A stretch of 64,000 bases of DNA from Fischerella sp. PCC 9605 (lineage in GTDB: Bacteria > Cyanobacteriota > Cyanobacteriia > Cyanobacteriales > Nostocaceae): positions 142,464-206,463 of the forward strand of contig NZ_KI912153.1 of the NCBI RefSeq assembly GCF_000517105.1, written 5' to 3'. Shown one piece after another: positions 17,953 through 27,853 of this stretch. The position numbers were made by a program, and so were the translations under genes. The notes beneath the pieces were generated by a model. It was not told where the DNA came from, did no database searches, and saw only the letters and a program-made list of their open reading frames with translations. The number at the start of each line of letters is the position of its first letter. The first letter of the stretch is position 1.

Positions 17953-17991
17953 ACGCGATCGCTCTAGATGATGAAGGTTAGGAATCGCACT

Positions 17992-18054
17992 TATGAAAAG
18001 AAGGTAAATCATGCCTGACGAATACGAATACGACGGAGACACAGGACGGACTTT
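17992..18054. repeat. 63-bp direct repeat, copy 2
   Basis: One mismatch from 16465-16527. After this copy the sequence diverges completely and enters the replication-gene leader, so this marks one edge of the duplicated or inserted gene cluster. Confidence 0.9.
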
Positions 18055-18151
18055 CACGAATGTCAATTTGCAAATAACTTTTTTAGCTCCGAAAAAGTCT
18101 AACTATACTCATCAACAATTTTCTTTAAAAAAAACTGTGGAAAAATGCTAA
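18011..18151 (+). pseudogene. Truncated second copy of the 16484 hypothetical gene
   Basis: Starts MPDEYEYDGDTGRTF exactly as the gene at 16484, then continues in unrelated sequence for 31 codons to a stop (46 residues in all). Probably a by-product of the 63-bp duplication. Confidence 0.5.
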
Positions 18152-18229
18152 TCTAGCCACAGCATCTCTGCAAAAAATTTACGTCAGTTTACGACAAAGG
18201 AGGTAAACCAACCAAAGCAGTATATTCAG

Positions 18230-18390
18230 ATAGTCAGAATGGTCAGGTGAGTCGTTAGACAACAGTTTTGGTGTTGGAAAGACTTGGGAGGTCAGAAAAC
18301 ACCAAATTGTTTACAGACTAACGAGGCCTCACGACTCGTCCCTGTTGGCAATATTAGCATACAGGGGTGGGAGACTCATATGCTTTTTTT
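18230..18390 (+). ncRNA. Candidate structured regulatory RNA upstream of rep
   Basis: A long imperfect hairpin: GTTAG and TTTTGGTGTT on the left (18252-18275) face AACACCAAAT and CTAAC on the right (18297-18322). GTGAG and GAGTCGT near 18247 also have complements in CCTCACGACTC at 18328-18338. It ends in AGCATA...TATGCT followed by a run of eight Ts (18356-18390), a terminator-like finish. TGGGAGA at 18368 could alternatively pair with TCTCCCA at 18419, which would compete with that terminator. No ORF is needed to explain this stretch. Confidence 0.5.
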
Positions 18391-18508
18391 TGGACAAAAA
18401 GGCATCTGGCTCTACAGTTTCTCCCAACTCGCTTGTTGAAGCGGAACCAAAAGCGCGATGCGAATCGTATTAGCCGCTAAATCTATGGAGAAATTTAACA
18501 GCTGGATG

Positions 18509-18523
18509 CCTCCTATCAGGAGG
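18509..18523 (+). promoter_or_regulatory. Hairpin burying the ribosome site of a small ORF
   Basis: CCTCC-TATCA-GGAGG forms a perfect five-pair stem in which the Shine-Dalgarno GGAGG itself is paired. The GTG start follows eight bases later at 18532. Opening of this stem would control translation of the 48-residue ORF. Confidence 0.5.
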
Positions 18524-18531
18524 ATAAAACC

Positions 18532-18678
18532 GTGAACACTTCATTTTTCCAGCTACAACCTGCTTTACCTTACCTTCATCGCCGTCAATTACTGGCTTTC
18601 TACATTCGTGGTTATCCGCAGGCTAGCCATTTGCATTGTGTAAGTCGTTCCAGAGGCTTGGAAAAGAGCTTCTTTTAA
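18532..18678 (+). CDS. Small leader ORF upstream of the replication gene
   Basis: 48 residues from a GTG with GGAGG at ideal spacing: VNTSFFQLQPALPYLHRRQLLAFYIRG and onwards to LEKSFF. No domain recognised. Position, strong but hairpin-masked ribosome site, and the structured RNA before it suggest a regulatory leader peptide or small replication-control protein. In the pSYSA plasmid of Synechocystis a small gene also lies next to the CyRepA1-type rep gene (established knowledge, from memory). Confidence 0.45.
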   Translation: MNTSFFQLQPALPYLHRRQLLAFYIRGYPQASHLHCVSRSRGLEKSFF

Positions 18679-20541
18679 GAAATCGGTTAGCTGCCCACAC
18701 GCAGACACATGGTTAGCTATTAGGCAACCAACCGTAAGATTCCAACTTCAATTTAACAATGTTTGCGTAATAGAGGCCAAGCTAGCTCTTGCTTTAACCA
18801 AGTGGCATCGATGGACTAAAACCTTGACTGGGTGAAGATTTCAGAAAAAAAAAGCTCTTCTTTTAATGGGTTATTTATTCCCCCTGAGAACTATTTTTCA
18901 TTTGAAACAAAGGCATTTACCTTAAATTCTGCGTCTGCATTCAAGATTGTCAAAACTCTAATACCCACAGACAACCCATCCGTTATGCCAGAAGCCATCT
19001 ACCCTCTGCCTTCCCATAACACTTGGTCAATGCACCGCTAGTTTTGCCCCTAATTGTGGGTAGCTCCGATGGAACAAACCCATCATCGGAGATACCAAAA
19101 TGGTACAAGACCACAGTATTGGTGAACATAGCAAGTACTCAAGGCAGTATAATCACGCTGAAAGAAGGGGTGAGGCAACATGAGCGGCTTTACCCTATTT
19201 CGGCGTGGCGAACGCCCCATCTGCCTTGGTGCAAGGATTGGTTGCCGTCAGTCCAATGATACTGGCTTGATATTTTGTCGCAACACTAGAGCTAACCCCA
19301 CTGGCTACGTTTACAGAGGTGAGGATGTTTGGGGCTTTGGACTTTGGCAATCTACCGAAGACGCTGTTGCTTTCTCTGGACAAGTTAAACAGGAGAGGGA
19401 GCGGCGGCAGCAAGAATTTCTGATACACCAACAGCGGCGCAAGCAGCAGCAAATAGCACAGTAACTGAGCGCAGTCGAGCGTGACAGGTGGTATCGCCGG
19501 TTATTGGCGAGGCTGACACTGACCGAAGGCGATCGCTCAAAACTACTGGAGCGTGGCTTTACAACTGAGCAGATTGACTTTGATTGTTACAAGAGCGTTA
19601 GCCAATTTCATCAAGTTGGAATTGGCTACCCCTTGAATCTACCGGGGATACTAACAAGCGGTTTTGGCAACGACCAAATTCTTAATGTTCCTGGAGACGG
19701 CATCTTATGTCCGATTTACAACAAAGATGGATTGATAGTTAGTTGCCAAGTGCGTCTACACGACAGTACTTCAGGACGGTATAGATGGCTGACTAGTGCC
19801 ACAAAGAAAAAACCACAAGGGGCAACTTCTCATTTAAATGGGGAACTACCGGTGGGGATTTTTGAGCCACTGTGTCAAAAAAAGGTTAACTCAATTTGGC
19901 TAACTGAAGGAACAACCATCAAACCATCGATTACGCGCTATCGCTTGGGTGTTCCCGTCCTTGGCGCTGCTAGCGGTCGATTTAATGCCAGTCCCGAAAT
20001 ATCGGCAGCAGCTGTAGAGTACCTTGCATCTAAGTACCAAACCACAGTGCTAACTTTTGCGGTTGACGCTGGCGATGTAGTCAACCGTTCTGGTGTACCC
20101 CAAAGATGGCAGCAACAATTCGATTTCTTCGCTGGACTCGGTTACACCTGCCGTATTGCTTGGTGGGGGCAAGTTGATAAAACTTTCGGCGACATTGACG
20201 AATTAGAGCCAGAAAGATACGAATCAATTCGCTTTTTGACTCCGAGAGAATTCAAAGAAATTTGTGTTAAGTGGGGAGGATTAGAAACCAGAACAGAAAC
20301 TAACAATTTAAGAGCGATTGACTATCAAGAACGAGTAGCAAAAGTACAAAAGAAATTACACACTCTCAGTTACCCAATTGATTTAGTTTGCGATTCAAGT
20401 AAGAAGTATTTACCTGACTTGGTGGGTCAAATTCCTGTCAGTGGAATTGTGGCTTTAAAAGCACCTAAAGGCAGTGGAAAATCATACCAAATCAAACAAA
20501 TCAAGAACCATTGCTGCGGTTATTGGTCACAGTTTTCTCCT

Positions 20542-20753
20542 TTTAAAAATGAGCCAGCCTTTATGCGAGGCGAAGGTCATGTTAAGGCAGGCTTGAATAA
20601 ACTTTGCGATATGCCAACAGATCTGCGCGATCAACCATCAAAGCCTGCCTTATCCCCAAGCCAATATGCGACGGATAATTCGCAAGCCTCCGGATTCATC
20701 CGTGGAGAGGGCAGCGTCCATAAGGACGCTGCCCTCTCTGGCTCATTTTTAAA
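20542..20753. repeat. 212-bp inverted-repeat element inserted in frame in rep
   Basis: Perfect outer arms TTTAAAAATGAGCCAG (20542-20557) and its complement (20738-20753). Inside are arm 1, AAGGCAGGCTT (20584) with AAGCCTGCCTT (20641), and arm 2, a perfect 15-bp stem GAGAGGGCAGCGTCC (20705-20719) with loop ATAA and its complement (20724-20738), abutting the outer stem. It folds as a three-way junction and leaves the rep frame open. Confidence 0.85.
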
Positions 20754-22556
20754 TTCATTGAATCGAAGGTCAGAGAGAATTATTCAACCATTAGCATCAG
20801 AAGTATCGCCATCACAGCTTGAGATATTTAGCAAGAATAAAGAGAAGATATCAGATAGCCAGCAGATAGCGCCTCAAGTTGAAAGGATACGACATAAAGG
20901 GCTAGGGATGAATTTTCTTAGCATTAATGCTCGTATTGCGCTTGGTAGAGAACAGGCTGTGAGGTGGGAGTTCACATGGATTGAGGATGCTGACCTTGAG
21001 ACAGCAACAGAATTTTCCGGAGCCAAATTATCCACTATCTCAATCATTGAAAACATCAGTGAGATTGGTTTATGTTGGGATTCTTTAGGTAAAATTTTTG
21101 GTCGCGATTGGTCAAATACCTTAGTAGTAATCGATGAAATCGAGCTAGGATTGAATCACGTTGTTACTAGCTCAACTTGCCGCGACAGACGGTCTTTCAT
21201 CCTTCATACTCTTGAGCAGAAATTAAGAGAATGCCTAGACAATGGCGGCTTGGTTGTAGTGGCAGACGCCGACTTAACAGATACAACTCTTGATTATTTA
21301 ACAACTATTGCGCCTGGATATCCGCCCTTTATTGTTAGCCATGACTTCAAAGGCGAACCTTGGGAAATTGACTTTTATACAGGCAAACGTGATGTAATTT
21401 TAAGCCAGATAGAATCTTGGCTAGCCGACCCAAATTGTAGACCGATTGCCATCACTTTAGATAATCAGAAAGAAGCCGAAGCTTTGTCTATACATCTAAC
21501 AAGAAAATTTCCTTGGCTTTTGCAACAACAAGGAGGGTTAATTAGGATTGATTCTAGGATTACTCAGACAGATTTTGGAAAAGATTTTGTCAAACGACCC
21601 AATGAAAGTATTCAAAAATATCAGCCGAAAGCCTTGATTTACACCCCATCACTGGGCGTGGGATGCTCTATTGACATTGAATACTTCGCTCACGTTTTTG
21701 GACTGTGCTTTGGCAACCTAGAACCATCTCAAGCACGGCAGATGCTAGCCAGGGTAAGGCCGGCAGTACCGCGTACTGTTTGGTGTAAAGCCAGAGCGCT
21801 TAATACCGAAAACGAATCTACGTCTTACCTGCCCTCGGAAATCAAACACCAATTGTTTAATTATTACGAAACATCAACGCAGTTAGTTCAATTGGCTATA
21901 ACTCTAGCCAGGGAAAAAGCAGAAAACGCACAATCTGACGCCGAACTATTACCTCATTTAATTGAGGTATTGCAGGGAATGATGGGGGAAAATGGCACTT
22001 GGAATAATCCCCACATTGACCTTTACTGTCAGCAGGTAGCTAGACGAAATTATTCCCTCTCCCAGTTAGCGGTACAACTACGGCAAGAATTAATTGATGA
22101 GGGTCATAGGGTTAACGACTTTGGAGCACAGGAGAAAACCGCCGCAGCAGATGCCGTGCGGCAAGGTAAGGACGAAATCAAACACCATGATGCCACTCGG
22201 ACCGCGATCGCCAAAGACATTACCTTTGAACAGGCCATTGAAATTAAACGCAAACCAGCCCGGACTGCTGATGAGGATTATGCAGCGACAAAAGCTTTCT
22301 TAAAGCGAGAATTGCCTTCTGTGGAACTCACAGCCGATTTTCTTTATAAGGCAGTATATAAGGACAATCGCCGTTGGCTCAATCAAATAAAGCTCCACTG
22401 GTGGTGCTTAAACCAGGATGCGATTAAATATGAGGATGAGAAGGAGTGGCGACGCAAATTAAAACAGTTCAGTAAGGGTGTGCCATTTCTGCCGGACGTT
22501 AAAACCTACACCCCCAAAGTTGAAGGAGAGCGAAAAATTTCGCCGTCTTCCGCACT

Positions 22557-22620
22557 TTTGGTGATGGTGCTTAAGGCAGAAGGCAGAGGGCAGAAGGCAG
22601 AAGGAGGAAGGAGGAAGAAA
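22557..22620. repeat. Short tandem AGGCAGA-type heptamer repeats at the end of rep
   Basis: Purine-rich repeat (AAGGCAG, AGGGCAG, AAGGCAG, AAGGAGG units) forming the last ~15 codons of rep (KAEGRGQKAEGGRRKK). An inverted copy of 22554-22602 lies at 24952-25000 with a 33-bp perfect core. The two bracket the 23S-IVP gene and the ISL3 remnant. Confidence 0.8.
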
Positions 22621-22665
22621 GGAGTATAATTAAGACACTTCAAACTTTCGACTTCAAACTTAATT

Positions 22666-23055
22666 ATGAGCTATAGAAATCAGTTTATATGGCAAAGAGC
22701 TGTTCAACTTGCCATCCATTGCTATAAATTTACAGACCTATTCCCTAAATCAGAATTGTATGGCTTAACCTGTCAAATACGGCGTTCTTCTGTCTCTGTA
22801 GCATCCAATATAGCAGAGGGCTATGGAAGGCGCTCCAAACAGGAATATGTACAGTTTTTGCATATTGCATTAGGTTCTTTGAGAGAACTCGATACACAAT
22901 TAATCATTGCCAAAGAGGTAGATTTGGCTGAGAAAAATCTTTTTACTCCCCTATTGAAAGAAGTAGAGGAAATGCAAAGTATATTAGTTGCTACTTTAAA
23001 TAAGCTTAAAGTTGAAAACTCTACCAAAGAGAAACCAGCCAGTAGAAGAGATTAA
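22666..23055 (+). CDS. Four-helix-bundle protein, 23S rRNA intervening-sequence (S23) family
   Basis: 129 residues. Family landmarks: FIWQRAVQLAIHCYKFTDLFPKSELYGLTCQIRRSSVSVASNIAEGYGRRSKQEYVQFLHIALGSLRELDTQL (cited as one region, with RRSSVSVASNIAEGYGR as the core). The four helices are intact and length is typical. Members occur inside 23S rRNA intervening sequences and, as here, free-standing next to other genes, often near mobile DNA. Function unknown. It follows the rep stop by 36 bases. Confidence 0.9.
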   Translation: MSYRNQFIWQRAVQLAIHCYKFTDLFPKSELYGLTCQIRRSSVSVASNIAEGYGRRSKQEYVQFLHIALGSLRELDTQLIIAKEVDLAEKNLFTPLLKEVEEMQSILVATLNKLKVENSTKEKPASRRD

Positions 23056-23148
23056 ACAATTGTGGAAAATGGTCAGTATGAAATGATTAAATGCGCTCGT
23101 ATCTTAACGAGCCTAAATCTATTGAAGACGCAATCCAGCCCTTGTGTT

Positions 23149-24782
23149 TTAAAATACGTGGAGCATACGGGCTTTTAGTAGATCTAATTTGGCTCGACCA
23201 TACATCTGGCGTTTAATCAGCTTCAGCTTATTAATTTGTCCCTCAACTTGACCATTACTCCACTCGTACTTGAGAGCAGCAGCCACTGCCAGGTAATCTT
23301 GCTGAATACCTAATGCAAAGTTTTTCATTTCAAGAATTTGACTCTCAAGAGCTTGTGCCAGCCACTCATCTAAAATATCTGCTTGTTGGCGTTTTTTAAT
23401 CAACTCTTGGAATGAAAGTGCGAGGTTTTGTAGTGTCCGGAATTCTGGACACTCATCGCACACATACTTGATAAATGTTTGCTGTTCCAGCTTTAATTGT
23501 TCTGATGGTTTTAGTAACCATCGTGCTACACGGCGAGCATTGGGTAGTTTAAAAGTTGCTTGAGCTTGTAGAAATTGTCGCTGCTGTTGGAGTGTCAAAT
23601 TCTTCCTTTGTTTACGTAGTCGTCTGATATAACGCTCAACCATCTTAATTTTGCCCGAATACCCTTTCGCTTTGACTTCGTGCCAAAGTTGTGTAGCATT
23701 TTCACAACCTTCAACCCAACGTTGGTGGAGGTAACAAATGTATGGCTCAAGCTTACTCCCTAACTGAACCTTTGCTCTTTCTGGAAAATTTTCTGCCTGA
23801 ATGTACTTGCGAATAGTAGGTTCACTTATCCCTGTGGCTAAGCGCAATATCGCGTTGCAAAACACCCTGAGGGGAGCAACTTCCTTACCTCGCAGTACCG
23901 GGCATATCGTTGTTCTCGGCGTTGTGCAACTTCAGATGGGTTGCCAGAAGACAACATTGAAACAGGTTCAAGTTTATTAGCGTACTCTATTAGCTGACAT
24001 TGAGTTACTTTTGCTGCTGAGGGTGCTAAGATTGACTGATTACGGGTGACAAAACGCTCAACTGCTTCGCCTAGATTCTTTAATAGATGCCAACGATCTG
24101 CGACTTGTACTGCGTCAGGCGCTCCTTCACGAGCAGCCTCCGCGTAAAAAAGCGCACGGTCTCGACTAATAATTTCAACACCAGGATGTTGTCTCAACCA
24201 AGTGGCCAAAGTTGACGATTCTCGGTCGGGTAATAAGTCAACTGGTCGGTGTCGTTCAAGATCTACTAAGAGCGTTCCATAACGATGCCCCTTTTGGAAC
24301 GCCCAGTCATCAACGCCCAAGACACGGGGAGTTGGATTGTCAGGTAATAAACTTTGCCTAATTCGACGTAGCAGCGTATCTCCACTAATTGGCATTCCCA
24401 ATCGCTTCGCAAGGAAAGTTCCTGCTTGACCACCCAACATCATTCCAATCAAACGCAGTGAATCGTTAAGTCTAATCGTTTGTCTAGCATAAGCGGCAAC
24501 TACACTGCCAATACGTTCACAAAATATTCTTTGTGGGCAATTTACCTCTAGACAAAAGAACTTACGGGTTAGCAACTGCATTCGCACCCTGGTTCCTTGC
24601 CAAGGTAGATCTGCCACTTGACGTTGATAGTGGCTATGTATGCGAGACGAAGGTTGGTGACAACTAGGACATAGAGCTTTTTGTTGAGTTGTCTTCACAA
24701 CCAATATAATCAAACCATCTAATGATGTAATTTTTTCTAATGTCAGTGCCTTTGGGTCGGCTAGTATAGGTGTTTCATTCAT
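23149..24782 (-). pseudogene. ISL3-family transposase, frameshifted
   Basis: The N-terminal part (24782 down to 23838) has the zinc-finger CPSC...[18 protein letters not shown] module and the ISL3 core with [33 protein letters not shown] and [33 protein letters not shown]. The C-terminal part (23865 down to 23149) continues in another frame with GISEPTIRKYIQAENFPERA and the conserved end YEWSNGQVEGQINKLKLIKRQMYGRAKLDLLKARML. The two overlap by about 28 bases, and neither is complete alone. ISL3 transposases are normally one ORF, so this copy is likely dead. Terminal repeats could not be identified with confidence. Confidence 0.85.
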
Positions 24783-24951
24783 ATCAGCTGTTATAGCTAA
24801 TTGAAAGGCAACTACAGAAAATAAATAATTACGGATGTCCTCACATAACCGTATAAACTGGGCTTTTGGTTGACATCTGAACCATTAGTTATATAGTCAA
24901 ACGCTACAAGCTTTGATTAAAATTTTGTTTCTTACTTCTTCGTGCTTTTTA

Positions 24952-25000
24952 CTTCTGCCTTCTGCCCTCTGCCTTCTGCCTTAACACTCATCACCAAAAT
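24952..25000. repeat. Inverted copy of the rep-tail heptamer repeat
   Basis: Complement of this stretch matches 22554-22602 at about 44 of 49 positions, with 33 consecutive identical bases covering the heptamer units. Confidence 0.8.
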
Positions 25001-25033
25001 TGCGCGAGAACCAAATTTCGGGGGAGATGGGCA

Positions 25034-25589
25034 TTAATCATCCCAAAGGCCTTGAAACCTGACAGATGCGAGTTCGGTGTAACGCACTGTGTGCTGAATA
25101 TTTTTATGTCCTAAGTAACTCTGAATTGTCCGGGTGTCAGTACCTCGATTAGCCTTGGGGTAACCCGTTCCATGCCGTAGCATATGAGCATGAACTCTAA
25201 AAGGTAGACCAGCCAACTGACCAGCCCGTTCAATAATTCCACCGACAGTATCAAATGCTAATGGCCCATGTCGAGAGGACTGGAAAACGTAGGGACTAGC
25301 AGGATAATCTCTTTGAAGCTTGCGGAGAGAACGAATTTCCTCAGAGTAAAGAGGATGGGTAGACGGAGTACCTTTTTTAACTCGCTTCACGTAAAGTGTC
25401 CCACCATTCCAATCTATTTGTTCCCAGCGCAGAGATGCCACCTCTGCCACTCGCAATCCGTGACGGTAGATCAACAAAATTAGGGTTGAGTCGGGCGTGA
25501 GCCTGGGAGTATTTGCGAGAGTTAGGCGATTGACGCTCTCCTTTTTGAGTTTTACCAACTTTCGGTACTTGGACGAGCTGCTTGACCAT
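25034..25589 (-). pseudogene. Tyrosine recombinase (XerC/D, FimB-like), frameshifted with internal loss
   Basis: C-terminal catalytic domain intact: R in LIYRHGLRVAEVASLRWEQID, H-x-x-R in HAHMLRHGTGYPKANRGTDTRTIQSYLGHKN, then the nucleophile Tyr in HTVRYTELASVRF. The proper N-terminus (MVKQLVQVPKVGKTQKGERQ) starts at 25589 in another frame and must shift near 25510 to join PRLTPDSTLILLIYRHG. The usual linker between LTPDE and the catalytic domain seems shortened. The continuous frame to 25678 gives an N-terminus unlike the family. So a broken small integrase, typical of plasmid or island DNA. Confidence 0.75.
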
Positions 25590-25739
25590 GACCCAAACTC
25601 CTGAAAAGCTTGGGGTATACGAACTGATTTTACCAACTTAAACACGAAAGTTGGTAAGCACATAGACATAAAAACCAAGCCAATCTTCTACAGAAATCTA
25701 TACTCAGGAAGTAAACTTAATTACATTTATATTAAGTAT

Positions 25740-27284
25740 TTAAGCAGCATGAGGCATTCGCTGATTATCTTCGCTATCGACCCTAAATCCGGGATACCAT
25801 TGCTGAAATTTACTAATCCACTCGTCATTTAAAACTTTTGTTCGGACTTGAATTAGGAGATGGCAACATCCAGGAGTCCACCGCATTTGTTGTTTTTTAA
25901 CGAATCGTTTGCTAATCACTTGATTGACGGTAGATTCTACAAACGAGCTGGAAATACGTTCTCCATTACGGTAGCGTTCGCCATAATTTGGAATATACTG
26001 ACCATTATTTGAGATGTAGGTTTCAAACTCCTTTAAATGGTCACAGAGTTTTTCCGCCTCCAGGCTTGGTTCAGTATCATAATCATCTGAAGCTAATGCA
26101 CAGGCACTATCAATTAAATCTTCAATTTTTGATAATGCTTTAAATACATTGCCATGCCACAAATACCACTTTAAATAAGTCAAATCTTTTTGGATGGATT
26201 CGCTCGAAATACCTGTTTCTAAATCTTCTTTACTAATACCTTTGGCAATTTGTTTCATCACAGTTATCCGCATTGTGATGTGAAACCAATCGAGTATATG
26301 TTCTGCATTAGGGTTAAGATAATACTGTAGGTCACGTATACTTTCTTCACCATCTGATAAAAATGTGACCTGTTGGTTCATTTGCATCCCTTGGGATTTT
26401 AACACCTCAAATATACGTCGTTGGGGTTTAGTATCGTAACAATAAACCATGCCAAAACGCTTGGATGTACCGTCAGCTTTTATACTCTTACCTGCAATAA
26501 CTTGAAATTGGCCCGCTGTTTTATTTTTCCGGTCATAGAAACGAACATATCCTCCATCCATACCCACTACCAATGGTAAATCAGGTCTAGGCAGCTTGTC
26601 CCACTCTCTCTGACAACCCTCGAATAATATTCCTGCTTCTTCTGGTAACTCTGATTCCAAACGCTTACCAAGTGAGTGTAGATTGTTCCGTATAGTTGTA
26701 GCGTTTATTTCTCCTTCTATTGGTAGTAATTCTTGTAAGAGTTTGCTGGACAGTCCATAGGACATTAGAGATGCAAATTTTGATTCTAGGTAGAGCAATT
26801 CCGGTGATGTGCGCTCTTTTAGCAGGTTGGCTACTGGGTTAAAACTGCGAGTTGCTTGCTCGGTACAGGCACAGTGAAATAATCGATGACATTGCAGTTT
26901 TAATTTACCGAAAGGTGTCCTATGTGTGATTGTTCGTTTATCTTTATGCAATAACTTCTTACCACAATGTGAGCATAATTTTTGCTGTTTTTGATATAGA
27001 GCTATTTGTTGATTAACTATGCTGCATTGTGTCTGAAGCAATAATTCTTTGCCTTGAGCTAGCGTTAGTCCTAAATTTTCAGGTTGTAGATTACCCTTTT
27101 CAATTTGTAAAACTTCTTGAATTAATTGGGTTTCTCCTGATTCTGATTCAACAACTACTTGGATTTTAAATTTCACGCTATCCCCTTGAACAATTACATC
27201 AATTCCCTGTTTCCGGTAGCGTATTGTAGTAGATTTTGGTTGACTTTTTGACGGTCGAAACGGTTTTGATAAACTAATAGCCAA
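25740..27284 (-). CDS. ISKra4-family transposase
   Basis: 514 residues, intact. Features of the ISKra4 group: an N-terminal beta-rich part, a zinc ribbon (CSHCGKKLLHKDKRTITHRTPFGKLKLQCHRLFHC, key cysteines in CSHC and CACT), then LVVGMDGGYVRFYDRK (first Asp), VTFLSDGEESIRDLQ (second Asp), ILDWFHITMRI, and a C-terminal FVESTVNQVISKRFVKKQQMRW (Glu, and RF.KKQQMRWTP). It starts inside the end of the broken pRiA4b ORF-3 gene, overlapping it in another frame, and is transcribed leftward. Element ends were not resolved. Confidence 0.88.
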   Translation of the reverse strand: MAISLSKPFRPSKSQPKSTTIRYRKQGIDVIVQGDSVKFKIQVVVESESGETQLIQEVLQIEKGNLQPENLGLTLAQGKELLLQTQCSIVNQQIALYQKQQKLCSHCGKKLLHKDKRTITHRTPFGKLKLQCHRLFHCACTEQATRSFNPVANLLKERTSPELLYLESKFASLMSYGLSSKLLQELLPIEGEINATTIRNNLHSLGKRLESELPEEAGILFEGCQREWDKLPRPDLPLVVGMDGGYVRFYDRKNKTAGQFQVIAGKSIKADGTSKRFGMVYCYDTKPQRRIFEVLKSQGMQMNQQVTFLSDGEESIRDLQYYLNPNAEHILDWFHITMRITVMKQIAKGISKEDLETGISSESIQKDLTYLKWYLWHGNVFKALSKIEDLIDSACALASDDYDTEPSLEAEKLCDHLKEFETYISNNGQYIPNYGERYRNGERISSSFVESTVNQVISKRFVKKQQMRWTPGCCHLLIQVRTKVLNDEWISKFQQWYPGFRVDSEDNQRMPHAA

Positions 27285-27849
27285 GCTAGTAGCGAGCTTG
27301 CTTCTTCTCTATCCATGTCAAAATTCTTGTTCCTCAACATGGAAGCAAAACGCTCTAAAACGTCAGAAATAAAAAACTCTTCCCTTGCTTTCATAAAGCC
27401 CCAAGGGCCACCACAGTTCTCTGGGGGACAAACACCTTTACCGCCAGTACAGATTGGGTAAGTTTGCTTGGGATCTGGAGTAAGTATCGCTTCTACTCTG
27501 ATTTGATGCCGCCACCAATAACGCCATGCACCCATTAATGGGCAAATACTAAAGTCATATTCGTATAAAAATTTCTCTTTCTCCCTCAACCCAAGTGACG
27601 AGAGTTTTACTTCACAAGCGCGATCGCGCTCATATGGTTCCACCTGGTTGAGTAATCCCATAATACTTACCGTGAATGATGAAATGGTGCAGGTGAATGT
27701 CCTCCCACCCCATTGCCAGCTGGATCGTGTAATGCAAATCTTCTATTGTGGTGTCGCTTTTGACAAGTATGCGCCGCCTTCCGCATGGGGCTGATGCCAA
27801 GCAGTACTATCTTTAGTTGATAGATGACTTTTTCAGAACAATCAGACAT
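27194..27849 (-). pseudogene. Plasmid pRiA4b ORF-3-like protein, multiply frameshifted
   Basis: Starts MSDCSEKVIYQLKIVLLGISPM (27849), then the expected WRRILVKSDTTIEDLHYTIQLAMGWEDIHLHHFIIHGKYYG appears only in a second frame (to about 27640). FLYEYDF...WWRHQIRVEAI and GKGVCPPENCGGPWGF plus LLAWLLVYQNRFDRQKVNQNLLQYATG lie in the 27661 to 27194 frame, with an extra stretch (SICPLMGAWRY) inserted. All family blocks are visible but cannot be translated as one protein. Confidence 0.8.
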
Positions 27850-27853
27850 TGAG

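Larger units (their letters stand above)
19180..22629 (+). pseudogene. CyRepA1-type plasmid replication protein, split by one in-frame stop
   Basis: From ATG 19180 (GAGG just upstream) the frame encodes a Cys-containing N-terminal module (RPICLGARIGCRQSN, GLIFCRN) and GYVYRGEDVWGFGLWQSTEDA. It then meets TAA at 19462 and continues without any shift as LSAVERDRWYRRLLARLTLTEGDR through to 22629. The 1041 codons from TTG 19504 hold a DUF3854/TOPRIM-like primase region (WLTEGTTIKPS; VLTFAVDAGD), Walker A GSGKSYQIK (about residue 323 counted from 19504), Walker B VVIDEIELG (about 541-549) and a helicase-like end (GVGCSIDIEYF, QARQMLARVRP). This fits the CyRepA1 family of cyanobacterial plasmid replication proteins. 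One stop divides it, and a 212-bp inverted-repeat element sits in-frame behind Walker A. A downstream-initiated 1041-residue protein could still be made, but would lack the Cys module. Confidence 0.8.

Noticed and set aside
18832..19259. ORFs of 69 and 78 codons ahead of rep
   Set aside because: Weak starts, no domains, overlapping frames within a leader that shows RNA structure; not called.
23149..24782. Programmed frameshifting in the ISL3 transposase
   Set aside because: ISL3 transposases are normally single ORFs and no slippery heptamer was seen in the overlap; decay is simpler.
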